In this document: one piece after another, positions 47,844 to 57,074 of the stretch
Layout of the letters: each line of letters begins with the position of its first letter
Position numbering within the stretch: position 1 is the stretch's first letter
Assembly (NCBI RefSeq): GCF_003344785.1
Contig: NZ_QPMK01000010.1
Span: forward strand, 62,001 to 126,000
From: Thalassococcus profundi
GTDB lineage: Bacteria; Pseudomonadota; Alphaproteobacteria; Rhodobacterales; Rhodobacteraceae
Direction: 5' to 3'
DNA: 64,000 nucleotides
Notes under the pieces: generated by a model
What the model saw: only the letters and a program-made list of their open reading frames with translations
Told to the model about the DNA's origin: nothing
Database searches by the model: none
Made by a program: the position numbers and the translations under genes

Positions 47844-48794
47844 TCAGGCGGTCAGTACCACGGCCACATAGCCCAAGTAGAGCACCGTCAAGATCACGCC
47901 CCAGACCCGGCCGATGTTCTGCTTGAGAAAGACGAAGGGGATCAGCAGCAGCGACGCGGCCAGCATCACCCAGAGGTCGAAGCGCAGGAACTCCGGATCG
48001 ACCGGCATCGGCGCGATCAGCGCCGCGATGCCGATGATCGCCAAAAGATTGAACATGTTCGACCCGATGACATTGCCAAGCGCCACATCCGCCTGCCGCC
48101 GCAGCGCCGCCATCACCGTCGTGGCCAGTTCGGGCAAAGAGGTGCCGACGGCGACCAGCGTGAGCCCGATCACCGTATCGCTGACGCCGAAACGCTGCGC
48201 GATCACCGTGGCGCTGTCGACCAGCAGGTCTGCGCCCAGCGGCAGCCCCACGAGCCCCAGCACGAGATACAGAATGATCTTCCACCACGGCATGTCCGGA
48301 TCGACACCTTCGAGGTCGTCCTCGGCCGGCGCCGCTTCGCCCGCGCGTTTGTGCGCCAGGCTCTCGCGCACCGCATCGCCCAGGATCACCGCCAGCACCA
48401 GCAGCAGGATAACCCCCGCGATCCAGTCGAACACACCCCGGAACGCGAGACCGATGAACAGCACCGACCCCGCGACCATGATGACATAGCTCTTGCGGGT
48501 GTCGTGCTCGGCGGTGTGCATCACCGCCAGCAGCGCGGGAATGCCCAGAACCAGAAGCACGTTGGCGGTGTTGGACCCCACCACGTTGCCCAGCGCGATC
48601 CCCGGCACCCCCTCGAGAGCCGCCTTGACGGAAATCAGCAACTCCGGCGCCGAGGTGCCGAAGGCCACGATAGTCAGGCTGACGATGAGGGCCGGAATAC
48701 CGACCCGCAGGCTCAGGTTGACCGCGCCCTTGACCAGCGCGTCCCCCGCCAAAAGCAGGATCCCCAGACCCAACGCCACGTACAGCCAGACCAT
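47844..48794 (-). CDS. Calcium/sodium (cation/proton) antiporter of the CaCA family
   Basis: This 316-residue membrane protein (YrbG type) has ten hydrophobic helices and two inverted alpha repeats. These carry FGTSAPELLISVKAALEG (near residue 47) and VGTSLPELATTVMAALRR (near 205), each followed by a GNVVGSN/GNVIGSN motif. It exchanges Ca or K for Na or protons. Its ATG at 48794 begins one base after the stop of the small upstream gene. Confidence 0.93.
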   Translation of the reverse strand: MVWLYVALGLGILLLAGDALVKGAVNLSLRVGIPALIVSLTIVAFGTSAPELLISVKAALEGVPGIALGNVVGSNTANVLLVLGIPALLAVMHTAEHDTRKSYVIMVAGSVLFIGLAFRGVFDWIAGVILLLVLAVILGDAVRESLAHKRAGEAAPAEDDLEGVDPDMPWWKIILYLVLGLVGLPLGADLLVDSATVIAQRFGVSDTVIGLTLVAVGTSLPELATTVMAALRRQADVALGNVIGSNMFNLLAIIGIAALIAPMPVDPEFLRFDLWVMLAASLLLIPFVFLKQNIGRVWGVILTVLYLGYVAVVLTA

Positions 48795-48795
48795 G

Positions 48796-48963
48796 TCAGC
48801 CCCTTTTCCGTTTGCAGGGGCACGGCCCGCGGCCGATGCGGAAACTGCCGCAGTCCGGGCACTTGGCCTGGCTCAGACGCTTCTTTCCCGGCAGGGTCAG
48901 CTTGCCGAACATGGCGACGACCCCCATGAAGACCAGGAACAGGGTGACGATCTTGAAAATCAC
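48796..48963 (-). CDS. Small membrane-anchored zinc-ribbon-like protein (55 aa)
   Basis: A 55-codon frame starts with GTG at 48963, one base after the sppA stop (TGA-G-GTG), and ends one base before the antiporter ATG. It has an N-terminal helix (IFKIVTLFLVFMGVVAMFGK), a basic linker (KKRLSQAK) and then CPDCG-x7-CPC, a Cys4 zinc-ribbon-like tail rich in Arg/Lys. Tight packing between two good genes and the clean protein architecture support it as real. Function unknown. It is below common length cut-offs and easily missed. Confidence 0.8.
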   Translation of the reverse strand: MIFKIVTLFLVFMGVVAMFGKLTLPGKKRLSQAKCPDCGSFRIGRGPCPCKRKRG

Positions 48964-48964
48964 C

Positions 48965-49762
48965 TCAGAGCCCGAATCGCGCGAAATCCGCGCGTTCCTC
49001 GATGCCGGTGATGGCGTCCTGCGCCAGTGTCATGCCGAAGCGCTGCAAAAGCGGCCGGCGCTGCTCGTAGCGGCGGAATTGCACCTTGTCGCCGAACCGG
49101 TCCTTCATGACGGCGGCAAGATGCCCGATCCCGTCGGCCAGGCCCACGTCGACGGCATTCTGCCCCAGCCACACCTCGCCGGTGAAAAGCTCTGGATCGT
49201 TGGAGAGTTTGTCGCCGCGGCGCGCCTTCACCTGCGCGATGAAGGTCTCGTGCAACTGGCCCAGCAGCCGGTCGAGCCGCGCCACATCCTCTTCGGTCTC
49301 GGGCTTGAACGGGTCCATCATCGACTTCGACTTGCCCGCCGTATGCACCCTGCGCTCGATCCCCTGCCGCGTGAGAAAGACATGCGCGCCGAAGCCTGCT
49401 GAGATCACCCCGATGGAGCCGAGGATCGAGCTTTGGTCGACGTGAATCTCGTCCGCCGCCGTGGCCAGCCAGTAGCCGCCCGACGCGGCCACGTCCTCGA
49501 CGAAGGCATGGACCGGCACCTTGTTCTCGTCCGCCAGCCGCCGGATGCGGGCCGCGATCAGCGAGGATTGCACCGGCGATCCGCCCGGCGAATTGATCTC
49601 GAGCGCCACGGCGTCGGGCTTGCCGCGCTTGAATGCCTTCTCCAGCAGCGGCCGCAGCGCGGCATCGCTCAGCGACCCGCGCCCGCCCAGGCCGATCGAG
49701 CCCTGCAGCCGTACGATGGACACCGATGGGCCGCTCTTCACGAAGGGGATAAATCGTTTCAT
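48965..49762 (-). CDS. sppA: S49-family signal peptide peptidase (SppA/SohB-like)
   Basis: This 265-residue serine protease has the nucleophile in VAASGGYWLA and the catalytic Lys in AGKSKSMMDPF. It has the short single-domain (bacillus/SohB) form. It degrades signal peptides or membrane fragments. The start at 49762 (MKRFIPF) is chosen because it fits the family N-terminus; a further 12 residues from a TTG at 49798 are possible. It lacks a clear N-terminal membrane helix. Confidence 0.9.
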   Translation of the reverse strand: MKRFIPFVKSGPSVSIVRLQGSIGLGGRGSLSDAALRPLLEKAFKRGKPDAVALEINSPGGSPVQSSLIAARIRRLADENKVPVHAFVEDVAASGGYWLATAADEIHVDQSSILGSIGVISAGFGAHVFLTRQGIERRVHTAGKSKSMMDPFKPETEEDVARLDRLLGQLHETFIAQVKARRGDKLSNDPELFTGEVWLGQNAVDVGLADGIGHLAAVMKDRFGDKVQFRRYEQRRPLLQRFGMTLAQDAITGIEERADFARFGL

Positions 49763-49846
49763 GTCAGCGCATGTAGATTGAGTGACGGGATGAAACAAGA
49801 CACCGGCATCAAAGAACCGCTCGCGCCGCGGCGCGCGCCCTGCCCC

Positions 49847-49913
49847 CTTCTTCGGTTTAGAAATACCTCGGGGGTGCGGGGGCAGCGCCCCCGCACGCGC
49901 GCCCTGCGCGCGT
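49847..49913 (+). repeat. Extragenic two-hairpin repeat, copy B
   Basis: CCTTCTTCGGTTTAGAAATA and CCTCGGGGG are followed by two perfect hairpins: GTGCGGGGGC-AGC-GCCCCCGCAC (49874-49896), then ACGCGCGC-CCT-GCGCGCGT (49895-49913). The head is nearly identical to copy A (15933), while the stems differ in sequence and keep pairing, a sign of selection on structure. It lies between priA (3' end) and sppA. Confidence 0.8.
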
Positions 49914-49922
49914 TCACCATGC

Positions 49923-52115
49923 TCAGTAGAAACTCTGCGGGTCGATATCTATCGCCATGCGCAGCTGCCCGCGCAGGCGGAACTGCCCGGCCCATTCCGC
50001 CAGCGCCGGTTGCAGCGCCACGCCCTTGTCGGCCTTGACGAGCAGCCGCACCCGGTGGCGCCCGCGGACACGGGCGATGGGCGCCGGCGCCGGTCCGAAG
50101 ACCTGCGCGCCCACCCGGCGCAGCGGCGCGTCCTGGCGGGCCATGGCATTGCCCAGGTCGAACACCTCCTGCACATCCGTCGAGGACAGGATCACCCCGG
50201 CCATGCGCCCGTAGGGCGGCACGCCCGCCTGCCGCCGCTCCGCGGCCTCGGCGCGCCAGAACGCCTCTTCCTCGCCGCCGAGGATGGCGCGGATCACCGG
50301 ATGTTCGGGCTGGTAGCTCTGCAACAGCGCCTCGCCGGATGTCTCGGCCCGACCGGCGCGGCCCGCCACCTGGCGCATCAGCTGGAACGTGCGTTCCGCG
50401 GCGCGCAGGTCCGAGCCTTGAAGCCCCAGATCCGCGTCGATCACGCCGACAAGTGTCAGCAGCGGAAAGTTGTGTCCCTTGGCCACCAGCTGCGTGCCGA
50501 TGATGATATCGGCGGCCCCCTGCGCGATGCTCTCGATCTCGGACTTGAGCGCGCGGGCGCTGGTGTACATGTCCGAAGAAAGCACAGCGATGCGCGCGTC
50601 CGGAAAAAGCTCTGCCGCCTCTTCGCCCAGCCGCTCCACCCCCGGCCCGACGGCGGCGAGCTTGCCCTCGACCTCGCAGGCCGGGCAGGCCTCGGGCAGC
50701 GGCTTGGTCTCGCCGCACTGATGGCAGACCAGCCGCTTGAGGAACCGGTGCTCGACCATCCGTGCGTCGCAATGGTCGCAGCCGATCTGGTGCCCGCAGG
50801 CCCGGCAGATCGTCACCGGCGCATAGCCTCGACGGTTGAGAAACAGCATCGCCTGTTCGCCGCGCTCGAGCCGCGCCATCACCTCGCGGCGCAGGGTGGG
50901 CGAGACCCAGCGACTGGCAGGCAGATCCTCGGCCCTCATGTCGATGGCCCGCATCGTGGGCATCACCGAGGCGCCGAAGCGCGAGGTCAGGTCGATACGG
51001 TCGTACTTGCCCGCCTCGGCATTGGCCCAGCTTTCCAGCGAGGGCGTGGCGCTGGCCAGCACCACCCGCGCGCCGCAGATCGAGGCGCGCAGCACCGCCA
51101 TGTCGCGGGCATTGTAAAGGACGCCATCCTCTTGCTTGTAAGAGGTGTCGTGTTCCTCGTCGACGACGATGAGGCCAAGCCGCTGGTAGGGCAGGAACAG
51201 CGCCGACCGCGCGCCCACGACCAGCTGCGCGCGCCCCTCGCCCACCATCCGCCAGACCCGGCGCCGTTCGGTCATGGTCACGCCGGAATGCCATTCGGCG
51301 GGACGCGCGCCGAAACGTGCCTCGACCCGCGTCAGGAATTCCGCCGTCAGCGCGATTTCCGGCAGCAGCACCAGCGCCTGCCGCCCCTGCGCCAGGCATT
51401 CCGCCACCGCTTCGAGGTAGACCTCGGTCTTGCCCGACCCGGTGACCCCGCGGAGCAGCGTGGTACCGTAGCCGCCCGCCCGCAGCCCGGCGCGGAGCCG
51501 GTCCGCGCCCGCGGCCTGGTCATGGGCCAGCGCCTTGCCGGCCAAGCCGGGATCGAGATGCGGAAAGGCGGTGTCGCGCGGGCTTTCCTCCTCGCGCACG
51601 GCGCCCTGCTTGACCAGCCCCTTGACGACGCTGGGGGTGACACCCGCCGCCTCGGCCAGTTCGCCCAGCGTCAGCGACAGCCCGCCGATGTCCCGCAGCA
51701 CCTCGAGCACGCGGGCGCGGGCGTCGGTCATCCGCTCCGGCTCCGCCTCTCCCAGCCGGTAGATCTTGCGCATCGACGGCGGATCGCCCAGCCCCGGCGC
51801 GCGGGTGCAGAGCCGCAGCATCGCCGGGCGCGGGGTCAGCGTGTAATCCGCGGCCTTTTCCAGGAAGGTCCGCAACTCGTCCCGCATCGGCGCCGCCTCC
51901 AGCACCCGGAACGCCGGGCGCACCTTGGAGATGTCGAAGTCGCCGGATCCCGGCCCCCAGACCACGCCCAGCACCTTGCGGGGGCCCAGCGGCACCTCTA
52001 CATACGCACCGAGGGAGCAACCGCCTTCGGGCGCGCGGTAATCCAGCGTGCGGTCCAGCGGCTGGGTGGTGAGGACCGCGATCAGGGCGCCCTCGGGATA
52101 AAACTCTGCGGCCAT
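49923..52115 (-). CDS. priA: Primosomal protein N' (replication restart helicase)
   Basis: This 730-residue helicase reloads the replisome at stalled forks. It has the N-terminal DNA-binding domain ([20 protein letters not shown]), Walker [12 protein letters not shown], the DEEH box in [14 protein letters not shown], and eight cysteines of the zinc module ([13 protein letters not shown] and CHQCG...CPAC). The C-terminal helicase motifs include [12 protein letters not shown] and QVAGRAGR. The start is uncertain: 52115 (GGGCAGG upstream) or 52133, six codons earlier. It is divergent from the transaldolase-like gene. Confidence 0.95.
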   Translation of the reverse strand: MAAEFYPEGALIAVLTTQPLDRTLDYRAPEGGCSLGAYVEVPLGPRKVLGVVWGPGSGDFDISKVRPAFRVLEAAPMRDELRTFLEKAADYTLTPRPAMLRLCTRAPGLGDPPSMRKIYRLGEAEPERMTDARARVLEVLRDIGGLSLTLGELAEAAGVTPSVVKGLVKQGAVREEESPRDTAFPHLDPGLAGKALAHDQAAGADRLRAGLRAGGYGTTLLRGVTGSGKTEVYLEAVAECLAQGRQALVLLPEIALTAEFLTRVEARFGARPAEWHSGVTMTERRRVWRMVGEGRAQLVVGARSALFLPYQRLGLIVVDEEHDTSYKQEDGVLYNARDMAVLRASICGARVVLASATPSLESWANAEAGKYDRIDLTSRFGASVMPTMRAIDMRAEDLPASRWVSPTLRREVMARLERGEQAMLFLNRRGYAPVTICRACGHQIGCDHCDARMVEHRFLKRLVCHQCGETKPLPEACPACEVEGKLAAVGPGVERLGEEAAELFPDARIAVLSSDMYTSARALKSEIESIAQGAADIIIGTQLVAKGHNFPLLTLVGVIDADLGLQGSDLRAAERTFQLMRQVAGRAGRAETSGEALLQSYQPEHPVIRAILGGEEEAFWRAEAAERRQAGVPPYGRMAGVILSSTDVQEVFDLGNAMARQDAPLRRVGAQVFGPAPAPIARVRGRHRVRLLVKADKGVALQPALAEWAGQFRLRGQLRMAIDIDPQSFY

Positions 52116-52230
52116 GCCTGCCCGTTTTGCCATGGGTGATGTTAGCGCCAACGGGAACCCACTTCCCGCGGCTGTGCATCTGGGGTATGACAGCCGCGAC
52201 AAATTGCCAAGCGACGCAAAGGACAGGCTG

Positions 52231-52884
52231 ATGAAATTCTTCGTAGACACCGCCGATATCGACGCGATTGCCGAACTCAACGCCCTCGGGATGGTCGACG
52301 GGGTGACCACGAATCCGTCGCTGATCCTGAAATCCGGCCGCGACATCCTCGAGGTCACGAAAGAGATCTGCGACATGGTGTCGGGCCCGGTCTCGGCCGA
52401 AGTCATCGCGCTCGACGCCGACGACATGATCGCCGAGGGCCGCAAGCTCGCCGAGATCGCCGAAAACATCGCGGTCAAGGTGCCGCTGACCTGGGACGGG
52501 CTCAAAGCCTGCAAGGTGCTGTCGAGCGAGGGCCGCATGGTCAACGTGACCCTGTGCTTTTCCGCCAACCAGGCGCTGCTGGCGGCCAAGGCGGGCGCGA
52601 CCTTCATCTCGCCCTTCATCGGGCGGCTGGACGATCTGAACGTCGACGGCATGGAGCTGATCGCCGACATCCGCCAGATCTATGACAACTACGGGTTCGA
52701 GACGCAGATCCTCGCCGCGTCGATCCGCACGGCCAATCACATGAGCGAAGCGGCCAAGATCGGCGCCGACGTGGCCACCGCTCCGCCCGCCGTGATCAAG
52801 GCCATGGCCAGCCACGTCCTGACCGACAAGGGCCTCGACCAGTTCGTCAAGGACGCGGCCCAGGCCGGCATCAAGATCGTGTAA
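52231..52884 (+). CDS. Fructose-6-phosphate aldolase/transaldolase (TalC/FSA-type)
   Basis: This 217-residue protein is a short TIM-barrel transaldolase with [20 protein letters not shown] and the Schiff-base Lys in [24 protein letters not shown] and [12 protein letters not shown] also match. The short class includes true transaldolases (pentose phosphate path) and F6P aldolases; sequence by eye does not separate them. The ATG at 52231 has AAAGGACA. A strong terminator follows. Confidence 0.93.
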   Translation: MKFFVDTADIDAIAELNALGMVDGVTTNPSLILKSGRDILEVTKEICDMVSGPVSAEVIALDADDMIAEGRKLAEIAENIAVKVPLTWDGLKACKVLSSEGRMVNVTLCFSANQALLAAKAGATFISPFIGRLDDLNVDGMELIADIRQIYDNYGFETQILAASIRTANHMSEAAKIGADVATAPPAVIKAMASHVLTDKGLDQFVKDAAQAGIKIV

Positions 52885-52895
52885 GACATCCCCCG

Positions 52896-52922
52896 GTGCG
52901 GCGCCGTTGGCGCCGCACTCTT
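52896..52922 (+). terminator. Terminator of the transaldolase gene
   Basis: GTGCGGCGCC-GTT-GGCGCCGCAC is a perfect 10-bp stem 11 nt after the stop, followed by TCTTCAT. The remaining 180 nt to 53108 hold a TTGACA at 53002-53007 and a GCTAGGGT at 53077-53084 that may belong to promoters of the next operon; no gene is seen. Confidence 0.8.
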
Positions 52923-53108
52923 CATGCATGAGGTGAAGAACCACATGCAACCCGTGCGAATCCCTCGCCTTTCGGTACCGGCTTTGAGCGCCGATCCTCG
53001 ATTGACACATTCGCCACACCCCGCCAAAGAGAGCGTCGCACGCCCCAATTCGAGGGCGAAAAGAGGCGCGGGCTTTGCTAGGGTCCGTAAAACCAGCCAG
53101 AGGCCCGC

Positions 53109-53816
53109 ATGACCGGCAATCCCAGAATCGACGACGACCTGCGCGAGACCATCATCTCGCGTCCCGATGTGATCCTCGAAGACCAGGACCTCATGCGCGC
53201 GCTCATCGCGGCGAACGAACGCTCCATGGGCGGCAATATCGTCGACCTGCGCGGCATCGCGATGGACCGGCTCGAGGCGCGGCTCGACCGGCTGGAAGAC
53301 ACGCACCGGTCGGTGATCGCCGCCGCCTACGAAAACCTCGCCGGCACCAACCAGATTCACCGCGCCATCCTGCGGATGCTCGACCCGATCGAATTCGAAC
53401 CTTTCCTGCGCGACTTGGGCGGCGAGGTCGCGGATATCCTGCGCGTCGACGTGGTGCGACTGGTGCTGGAAAGCGCGCAGGGCGACGACGATGCCGCCGT
53501 TCAGCGGCTGGGCGATGTGCTGTCGGTGGCCGAGCCCGGGTTCATCGACCGCTACGTGTCGGACAACCGCTCCAGCCCGATCCGCCCCGTGACGCTGCGC
53601 CAGCTGCAGACCGGCGACCGGCGCATCTATGGCGACAAGGCCGACTGGATCCGGTCCGAAGCCTGCCTCAAGCTCGATTTCGGCCCCGGCCGCCTGCCCG
53701 GCCTGCTGGTTCTGGGCGCCGAGGACCCGCACCAGTTCACGCCGCAGCAGGGCACCGACCTGCTGGCCTTCTTCGCCGGCGTCTTCGAACGCGCGATGCG
53801 GCGCTGGCTGTCGTGA
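53109..53816 (+). CDS. DUF484-family protein
   Basis: This 235-residue protein begins with the DUF484 signature DDLRETIISRPDVILEDQDL and a short coiled coil (MDRLEARLDRLEDTH, near residues 55-70). A GAF-like C-terminal domain follows. It precedes xerC with a GTGA overlap, as DUF484 genes often do. Its biochemical role is not known. Coupling suggests use with the recombinase or cell division. Confidence 0.9.
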   Translation: MTGNPRIDDDLRETIISRPDVILEDQDLMRALIAANERSMGGNIVDLRGIAMDRLEARLDRLEDTHRSVIAAAYENLAGTNQIHRAILRMLDPIEFEPFLRDLGGEVADILRVDVVRLVLESAQGDDDAAVQRLGDVLSVAEPGFIDRYVSDNRSSPIRPVTLRQLQTGDRRIYGDKADWIRSEACLKLDFGPGRLPGLLVLGAEDPHQFTPQQGTDLLAFFAGVFERAMRRWLS

Positions 53817-54739
53817 CCCTCGCGATCTCTCCGCAGGCGCGCGACGCGCTGGAGAGATGGCTCGAGGCGGGCAGCGCCCTGCGCGGCCTCGCCAAGAACA
53901 CGCTGACCGCCTACCGCGCCGACGTGCTCGACTTCATCGCCTTCATGACGCACCACCACGGCGGCACCCAGGGCCTCGGCCCGCTGTCGCAACTTTCCAC
54001 CGGCGACATGCGCGCCTGGATGGCGCATCTGCGCCAGGGCGGCGCCGGATCACGGTCCATGGCGCGCAAGCTCTCGGCGGTCAAGGCCTTCTACGGCTGG
54101 CTGGCGGAACGCGAAGGCTACGAGCCGACCGCCGTGCTCTCGGCCCGGGCGCCGAAATTCCAGAAGAAACTGCCACGCCCGCTGTCGCCGGACGCCGCCC
54201 GCGCGATGATCGACACGGTCGAGATGCAGTCGCAGACCTCGTGGATCGGGGCCCGCGACGCCGCCGTGGTCACCCTGCTCTACGGCTGCGGGCTGCGGAT
54301 TTCCGAGGCGCTGGGGCTCTATGGCCGCGACCTGCCGCTCGGCACCGCGCTGCGGATCACCGGCAAGGGCGGCAAGGAACGGCTGGTGCCGATCCTGCCC
54401 GTCGCCCGCGCCGCGATGGACCGCTACCTGGCGCTCTGCCCGCACCCGGTCGAAGCCGACACGCCGGTCTTCCGCGGCGCCCGCGGCGGCGCGCTGAACC
54501 CGCGGCTGGTGCAGAAGGTCACCGAACAGGCGCGGCTGCAGCTGGGCCTGCCGGCCACCGCGACGCCGCATGCCATGCGCCACAGCTTCGCCACCCACCT
54601 GCTCGAGGCCGGGGGCGATCTGCGCGCGATCCAGGAACTGCTGGGCCACGCCTCGCTGTCGACCACCCAGGCCTATACCTCGGTCGACACGCTGCACCTG
54701 ATGAAGGTCTACGAGGCAAGCCACCCGAAGGCGGGCTGA
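53813..54739 (+). CDS. xerC: Tyrosine recombinase XerC
   Basis: This 308-residue recombinase resolves chromosome dimers at dif with XerD. It has an N-terminal SAM-like core-binding domain (KNTLTAYRADVLDFIAFM). The catalytic set is Arg in GCGLRISEAL, Lys in GKGGKERLVP, HxxR in HAMRHSFATHL, His in LLGHASLSTTQ and the Tyr in AYTSVD. The GTG start at 53813 overlaps the DUF484 stop. It is a chromosomal housekeeping gene, not an integrase of a mobile element: no attachment site or cargo is near. Confidence 0.95.
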   Translation: MTLAISPQARDALERWLEAGSALRGLAKNTLTAYRADVLDFIAFMTHHHGGTQGLGPLSQLSTGDMRAWMAHLRQGGAGSRSMARKLSAVKAFYGWLAEREGYEPTAVLSARAPKFQKKLPRPLSPDAARAMIDTVEMQSQTSWIGARDAAVVTLLYGCGLRISEALGLYGRDLPLGTALRITGKGGKERLVPILPVARAAMDRYLALCPHPVEADTPVFRGARGGALNPRLVQKVTEQARLQLGLPATATPHAMRHSFATHLLEAGGDLRAIQELLGHASLSTTQAYTSVDTLHLMKVYEASHPKAG

Positions 54740-54742
54740 CCC

Positions 54743-55366
54743 ATGCACCCCAACCCGGTCTTCCACTCGCAGGATCACGCCAAGGACATCGCCTTTGCCC
54801 GCGCCCGCGGCTTCGGCACGCTGGCGCTCTCGACCGACGGCGCGCCGCACCTCGCCCATATGCCCTTCCTGCTGGCCGAGGACGGTGGCCACGCCGATCT
54901 GCACCTGGTGCGCTCCAACCCCATCGCCCGTGCCCTGCGCAGCCCTCAGACCGCGCGGCTGGCGGTGACCGGCCCCGACAGCTACGTCTCGCCCGACTGG
55001 TACGGGGCGCCCGATCAGGTGCCCACCTGGAACTACGTCGCCGTGCACCTGACCGGCACGCTCGAAGCCCTGCCGGCGGACCAGATGCGCGCCATGCTCG
55101 ACCGGCAATCCGCAGATTTCGAAGCGCGCCTGCTTCCGAAACGCCCCTGGACCACCGACAAGATGACACCCGAAGTGCTGGACAGGCTGATGCGCGCCAT
55201 CGTGCCGTGCCGACTGACGGTGACCGAGATCGCCGCCACCTGGAAGCTGAACCAGAACAAGCCCGACGCCGCGCGTCTCGCCGCCGCCGACGGCGTCGAG
55301 GAGGCCGAATTCGGATCCGAGGCCGCGGCCCTGGCCGCCCTGATGCGCGCCCCGCCCGACCTCTGA
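54743..55366 (+). CDS. PaiB-type FMN-binding negative transcriptional regulator
   Basis: This 207-residue split-barrel flavin-binding protein has GFGTLALSTDGAPHLAHMPF, SPDWYGAPDQVPTWNYVAVH and WKLNQNKP, the hallmark blocks of the PaiB/FMN-binding family. Bacillus PaiB is linked to protease and sporulation control, but the alphaproteobacterial members may be flavin enzymes. It begins 3 nt after the xerC stop with no clear ribosome site of its own. Confidence 0.9.
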   Translation: MHPNPVFHSQDHAKDIAFARARGFGTLALSTDGAPHLAHMPFLLAEDGGHADLHLVRSNPIARALRSPQTARLAVTGPDSYVSPDWYGAPDQVPTWNYVAVHLTGTLEALPADQMRAMLDRQSADFEARLLPKRPWTTDKMTPEVLDRLMRAIVPCRLTVTEIAATWKLNQNKPDAARLAAADGVEEAEFGSEAAALAALMRAPPDL

Positions 55367-55393
55367 GCCGCCAGGCTCCCCGAACCGGCCGGC

Positions 55394-55563
55394 ATTTGCT
55401 TCGGAGCCGTCGTCGCCTGGGCGCCGAAGGACGGGGACGGGAGGGCCGGGCAAGGTCAATCGCCGAGGGGCCCCGCGTGCGGGGAGACGGCTATTGTCCT
55501 TGAGCGGCCCTCCCGGCTCTGTCATTCAGAAGACCGGGCGATGACGGCTCCGAAGCATTTGCT
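55394..55563. ncRNA. Candidate structured RNA or MITE-like rod: 170-nt imperfect palindrome
   Basis: Arms TGCTTCGGAGCCGTC-TCGCC (from about 55397) and its complement (to about 55557) pair over about 20 of 21 bases. An internal loop of about 20 nt per side follows. A second stem has CGGGAGGGCCG (55438-55448) against CGGCCCTCCCG (55505-55515), then CAAGG/CCTTG, CAAT/ATTG and GCCG/CGGC. The apex is CCCCGC-GT-GCGGGG (55471-55484). Closing stem, central bubble and long terminal stem recall 6S RNA. A 13-bp direct repeat GCATTTGCTTYGG (55392-55404, 55555-55567) flanks it, which would fit an inserted element. No promoter was recognised on either strand. Confidence 0.5.
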
Positions 55564-55635
55564 TTGGTGAGTCCGAAGCTGCCCGACCCGCCGCCCGCCC
55601 CAACGCGCCGCCCAACTGCTTCGAAAGGACATCCC

Positions 55636-56241
55636 ATGCAACTCCTGCGCGCCGGCCCCTCGCCTTTCGTCCGCAAGGTGCTAGTCACCCTGCACGAGAC
55701 CGGCCAGTTCGACGGGGTCGAGCAGGTCGACGTGACCGCCTCGCCGCTGCAACCGGACCCGAAACTCATCGCCGCCAACCCGGTGGGCAAAATCCCGGCG
55801 CTGGTGCGCCGCGACGGGCCGACGCTCTATGACAGCCGGGTGATCTGCCGCTATCTCGACAACCGAGCCGGGGCCGGTCTTTATCCCGACAACCGGATCT
55901 GGGACACGCTGACGCTCGAGGCGACAGCGGACGGCATCATGGAAGCGGCGCTGCTGATCGTCTACGAGCACCGGTTCCGGCCCGAGGACAAGGTCTATTC
56001 CGACTGGGTCGAAGGACAGTGGGGCAAGGTGTCCCGCGCGCTCGACGCGCTGGAAACCCGCTGGATCAGCCACCTGCAGGGCCGCATGGACATGGGCCAT
56101 ATCGCCATCGGCTGCGCGCTCGCCTATCTCGATTTCCGCCATGACGTGCGCAACTGGCGCACCGGGCGCGACGCGCTGGCCACGTGGCACCGCGGCTTTT
56201 CCGCCCGCGAGTCGATGGTGAAGACCCACCCGGCACCCTGA
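55636..56241 (+). CDS. Glutathione S-transferase family protein
   Basis: This 201-residue GST has the N-terminal thioredoxin-like domain with the catalytic-site region LRAGPSPFVRKVLVTLHETG, the cis-proline motif GKIPALVRRDG and DSRVICRYLD. A helical C-terminal domain with AIGCALAYLDFRH follows. The ATG at 55636 has AAAGGAC. Substrate unknown. Confidence 0.92.
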   Translation: MQLLRAGPSPFVRKVLVTLHETGQFDGVEQVDVTASPLQPDPKLIAANPVGKIPALVRRDGPTLYDSRVICRYLDNRAGAGLYPDNRIWDTLTLEATADGIMEAALLIVYEHRFRPEDKVYSDWVEGQWGKVSRALDALETRWISHLQGRMDMGHIAIGCALAYLDFRHDVRNWRTGRDALATWHRGFSARESMVKTHPAP

Positions 56242-56253
56242 CGCGTAACGCGA

Positions 56254-56282
56254 CGCGCCCGGTCATCAGACGACCGGGCGCG
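56254..56282. terminator. Hairpin between the convergent gst and outer-membrane protein genes
   Basis: CGCGCCCGGTC (56254-56264) and GACCGGGCGCG (56272-56282) form a perfect 11-bp stem with a 7-nt loop, between convergent stops at 56241 and 56305. There is no U-run, so termination may be weak. Confidence 0.6.
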
Positions 56283-56304
56283 CGACCTTCAAGCCTTGCA
56301 AAGA

Positions 56305-56964
56305 TCAGAATTTCAGCGACAGACCGACATTGATCGCGTTGGTCTTGATGTCGGATTTCAGCGATCCTCCGCCGTCGAGGTCGGCGTCGTTGCTGGAATA
56401 GACGAACTGGTATTCGCCGAAGACCGCGAAGCGTTCGTTGAGATCGTATTTCGCCCCGGCGATTACACGCGCCGCGGGGCCGGTATACTGGTAGCCGAAG
56501 GTCTTGTCGCCGGCCGCCGTCTCCACGTCCACATGCGGAATCGCCACGCCCACGCCGCCGCCCACGTAAGGCGTGAGGCTGCCCCATTTGTCCGGCCACC
56601 GGTACATGGCATTGGCGGTCAGGATATTCAGCCCATCTGTCAGCTCCAGGCTGTCGAAGCCGAGCGCATCGCGCTCGTCGTCGGGCGCGTAGACCTTGGT
56701 GTGGGTGAATTCCAGACCGAAGCCCAGCTGTTCGTCACGCCACCACATGCCTCGCACACCGTAATAGGGCGGCATTTCGAACGACCGGCCTTCCCAGCCG
56801 ATCAGCGCGTCGTAACTGCCGCCGCCGGGATAATCACCCGAGATGCGGCTGTGCGGCGCGGTTTGCCAGCCGGAATAGATCGAAAGCTCCATCTCCGCCG
56901 CGGCAGAGGTCGCCCAGATAGGAGCGAGGCCCAGTACGGCCGCCCCGAGAATCGCTTTGGTCAT
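56305..56964 (-). CDS. Outer-membrane beta-barrel protein (LpxQ-like lipid A oxidase possible)
   Basis: This 219-residue protein has a signal peptide ([22 protein letters not shown]). An eight-stranded barrel with alternating residues ends in aromatic LSLKF. The start of the mature part, [17 protein letters not shown], recalls proteins annotated as lipid A oxidase in alphaproteobacteria; I am not sure of that. An OmpW/Omp25-like structural porin is the alternative. A good minus-strand promoter lies upstream. Confidence 0.8.
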   Translation of the reverse strand: MTKAILGAAVLGLAPIWATSAAAEMELSIYSGWQTAPHSRISGDYPGGGSYDALIGWEGRSFEMPPYYGVRGMWWRDEQLGFGLEFTHTKVYAPDDERDALGFDSLELTDGLNILTANAMYRWPDKWGSLTPYVGGGVGVAIPHVDVETAAGDKTFGYQYTGPAARVIAGAKYDLNERFAVFGEYQFVYSSNDADLDGGGSLKSDIKTNAINVGLSLKF

Positions 56965-57001
56965 GACGCATCCATGGATTTGCGTGAACTGTTTGGTGTA
57001 G

Positions 57002-57030
57002 CATATAGACCGCCTGCCATGACCTCACAA
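57002..57030 (-). promoter_or_regulatory. Promoter of the outer-membrane protein gene
   Basis: On the minus strand TTGTGA (57025-57030) and TATATG (57002-57007) are 17 bp apart, giving a start near 56994 and a 5' UTR of about 30 nt. Confidence 0.55.
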
Positions 57031-57074
57031 CCGCGACAGAAGCGCGCTTTTGGCCAATGCGTCCTTTTGATCGC

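Noticed and set aside
53813-54739. Tyrosine recombinase as marker of an integrated element
   Set aside because: It has XerC form and the usual DUF484 partner, with housekeeping neighbours and no attachment repeats or tRNA gene nearby.
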